NCBI GenBank assembly: GCA_944321515.1 | Contig: CALULO010000003.1 | Coordinates: 1 to 64,000, forward strand | DNA length: 64,000 nt | Reading direction: 5' to 3' | Source: an uncultured Atopobiaceae bacterium | GTDB taxonomy: Bacteria > Actinomycetota > Coriobacteriia > Coriobacteriales > Atopobiaceae | Part shown: piece by piece, positions 62,445 through 64,000 of the stretch | How the letters are laid out: the number at the start of each line of letters is the position of its first letter | How positions within the stretch are numbered: position 1 is the stretch's first letter | Made by a program: the position numbers and the translations under genes | The notes under the pieces: model-generated | The model's input: the letters and a program-made list of their open reading frames with translations, nothing else | Databases searched by the model: none | Told to the model about the DNA's origin: nothing

Positions 62445-64000
62445 CTAGCGGCCCAGGTCCTGGAGGGCGTAGACGTGAAGCGGGCCCTGGCGCAGCGCCG
62501 CGATGGCCTGGACGAGCGCCACCGCGCCCGACATGGTCGTGGCCATGTCGATGCCGCGGCTCACGGCCTCGCTGCGCATGCGGAAGCCGTCGCCACGCGA
62601 GCTGTGGCCCTTCGGCGTGTTGATGAGGAAGGCGATCTTGCCGTCTGTCATGAGGTCGATGATGTTGGGCGAGCCCTCGGAGATGGGCTTGACCACCTCG
62701 CAGGGAATGCCCGCGGCGCGCAGCGTCTTGGCGGTGCCGCTCGTGGCCACGAGGTCATAGCCCAGGTTCACGAGGGACAGCGCCACGGGGGCCACCGAGC
62801 GCTTGTCGCGGTCGCACACGGAGATGAAGACGGTACCGGACTGCGGGACCTGGTAGTCGATGGCCTCGCGCGTCTTGGCGTAGGCCTTCGGGAAGGTGGT
62901 GTCGATGCCCATGACCTCGCCGGTGGACTTCATCTCCGGGCCCAGTACCACGTCGGCGCCCGGGAAGCGGCTCCAGGGCATCACGGCCTCCTTGACCGCG
63001 TAGTAGCCCATGTCGCGGCCCTCCTCCGGCAGCCCCAGCTCGGAGATCTTCTCGCCGCTCATGATGCGGGCGGCGCACTTGGCCAGCGGGACGCCGGTGG
63101 CCTTGGACGAGAAGGGCACCGTGCGGCTGGCACGCGGGTTGAGCTCGATCACGAAGACCTGCTCGTCGCGGACGGCGAACTGGACGTTCAGGAGGCCCTT
63201 GATGTGGCAGGAGAGCGCCAGGCGACGCGTGGTGTCGCGCACCTTGGCCACGATGCGGTCAGAGAGCGAGAAGGGCGGGAAGCAGCAGGCGGAGTCGCCG
63301 GAGTGAACGCCGCACTCCTCGATGTGCTCCAGGACCGACCCCACGTAGCACTCCTCCTCGTCACAGAGGGCGTCCACGTCGAGCTCGATGGCGTCCTCGA
63401 GGAAGGCGTCGAGGTAGACAGGGTGGTCCGGGGAGACCTTGGTGGCCTCCTCCATGTAGCTCACGAGGTCGGCGTCGTCGTAGACGATGCCCATTCCGCG
63501 GCCGCCCAGGACGTAGCTCGGGCGGACGAGCAGCGGGTAGCCCACGCGGCGCGCCACGGACTTTGCGTCCTCGATGGTCTCGGCCGTGCTCGAGGGCGGG
63601 TAGGCGATCTCCAGGCGGTCGAGGAGGCTCGCGAAGCGGTCGCGGTCCTCGGCGAGGTCGATGGCCTCGGGCTGGGTGCCCATGATGGGCACGCCGGCCG
63701 CCTTGAGGCGGCGTGCGAGGTTGATCGGGGTCTGGCCGCCGAGGGTGACGATCACGCCCACGGGCTTCTCGGCCTCGATGACGTTCATGACGTCCTCGAA
63801 GGTGAGCGGCTCGAAGTAGAGGCGGTCGGAGGTGTCGTAGTCGGTGGAGACGGTCTCCGGGTTGCAGTTGACCATGACGGTCTCGTAGCCCTTGGCCTCA
63901 AGCGCGTAGGCGGCGTGGACGCAGCAGTAGTCGAACTCGATACCCTGGCCGATGCGGTTGGGGCCGGCGGAGAGGATGACCACGCGCGGCTTCTCGGCCT
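62445..64000 (-). CDS. carB: Carbamoyl-phosphate synthase large subunit (C-terminal part, cut by window edge)
   Basis: The visible 518 codons are the C-terminal half of CarB; the reading frame runs off the right edge. Visible parts are the second ATP-grasp half (GPNRIGQGIEFDYCCVHAAY, the ATP loop around SYVLGGRGMGIVYDD, ELNPRASRTVPF) and the MGS-like allosteric domain (VSVCDRDKRSVAP, NTPKGHSSRGDGFRMR). It makes carbamoyl phosphate for pyrimidines and arginine. The small subunit carA is not in the window. The true start cannot be given. Confidence 0.95.
   Translation of the reverse strand, partial: AEKPRVVILSAGPNRIGQGIEFDYCCVHAAYALEAKGYETVMVNCNPETVSTDYDTSDRLYFEPLTFEDVMNVIEAEKPVGVIVTLGGQTPINLARRLKAAGVPIMGTQPEAIDLAEDRDRFASLLDRLEIAYPPSSTAETIEDAKSVARRVGYPLLVRPSYVLGGRGMGIVYDDADLVSYMEEATKVSPDHPVYLDAFLEDAIELDVDALCDEEECYVGSVLEHIEECGVHSGDSACCFPPFSLSDRIVAKVRDTTRRLALSCHIKGLLNVQFAVRDEQVFVIELNPRASRTVPFSSKATGVPLAKCAARIMSGEKISELGLPEEGRDMGYYAVKEAVMPWSRFPGADVVLGPEMKSTGEVMGIDTTFPKAYAKTREAIDYQVPQSGTVFISVCDRDKRSVAPVALSLVNLGYDLVATSGTAKTLRAAGIPCEVVKPISEGSPNIIDLMTDGKIAFLINTPKGHSSRGDGFRMRSEAVSRGIDMATTMSGAVALVQAIAALRQGPLHVYALQDLGR

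Overview
This is a GC-rich chromosomal segment (GC-poor only around 44.1-46.1 kb) from an anaerobic fermentative actinobacterium. The best guess is a member of the Coriobacteriia of the Olsenella/Atopobiaceae type. The reasons are the gene set: ATP-type PEP carboxykinase, Pta and AckA, AdhE, a ferredoxin-linked indolepyruvate oxidoreductase with a PaaK-type ligase, formate-THF ligase with a separate cyclohydrolase, GlnPQ-like and Pot-like ABC transporters, and UDP-galactopyranose mutase. The genus is an inference from gene content only. I see no phage, no IS transposase, no rRNA and no CRISPR array.

Layout. 0.6-2.6 kb: ferredoxin, Maf pyrophosphatase and a P1-type self-processing hydrolase. 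2.7-5.0 kb (minus): GT2 glycosyltransferase and glf. 5.2-8 kb: pta converging on pckA. 8.1-10.3 kb: aldose epimerase-like protein, a GNAT acetyltransferase broken by an in-frame amber codon, and a PuuD-like amidotransferase. 10.4-13.8 kb: polar amino-acid ABC transporter. 14.1-20.8 kb: ackA, HIT protein, xseBA, a membrane Zn-peptidase, rnd and a lipid kinase. 20.8-26.7 kb: Gfo/Idh oxidoreductase, acyl-ACP thioesterase, mutT, thyA, folA and small membrane proteins. 26.7-32.8 kb: adhE, a PfkB kinase, and thrS with what looks like a threonine-codon leader peptide and attenuator. 33.0-38.9 kb: a C1/folate cluster fhs-fchA-folD-folE-folC. 39.0-42.7 kb: iorA-iorB-paaK for aryl-pyruvate oxidation. 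43.3-46.1 kb: tcdA followed by an AT-rich two-gene island (TPR/membrane protein plus PP2C phosphatase). 46.4-55.0 kb: valS, tatD, GT8, clpX-clpP-tig and tRNA-Leu(UAG). 55.6-60.8 kb: a Pot/Phn-like ABC importer and a PHP phosphoesterase. 61.3-64 kb: a second PHP phosphatase and the 3' part of carB.

How they fit together: PckA, Pta/AckA and AdhE describe mixed acid/ethanol fermentation. IorAB and PaaK add energy from aromatic amino acids, and ferredoxin could be the electron carrier. Fhs, FchA and FolD move one-carbon units to ThyA, with FolE, FolC and FolA making and maintaining the cofactor. FolD lacks the residues for its cyclohydrolase half, which the adjacent fchA gene would supply.

The most unusual material is non-coding. 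Five of the six gene gaps longer than 300 bp hold periodic palindromic repeat arrays: three of one family with a 62-bp period, one with a ~67-bp period and one with a 31-bp period. Each array contains, or lies within about 60 bp of, a copy or near-copy of an 11-mer, GCGAGAAGRAC, that occurs far more often across the window than chance predicts. Other highlights are the thrS leader peptide, a start codon separated from its Shine-Dalgarno by a perfect hairpin (56,764-56,808), and the AT-rich PP2C island.
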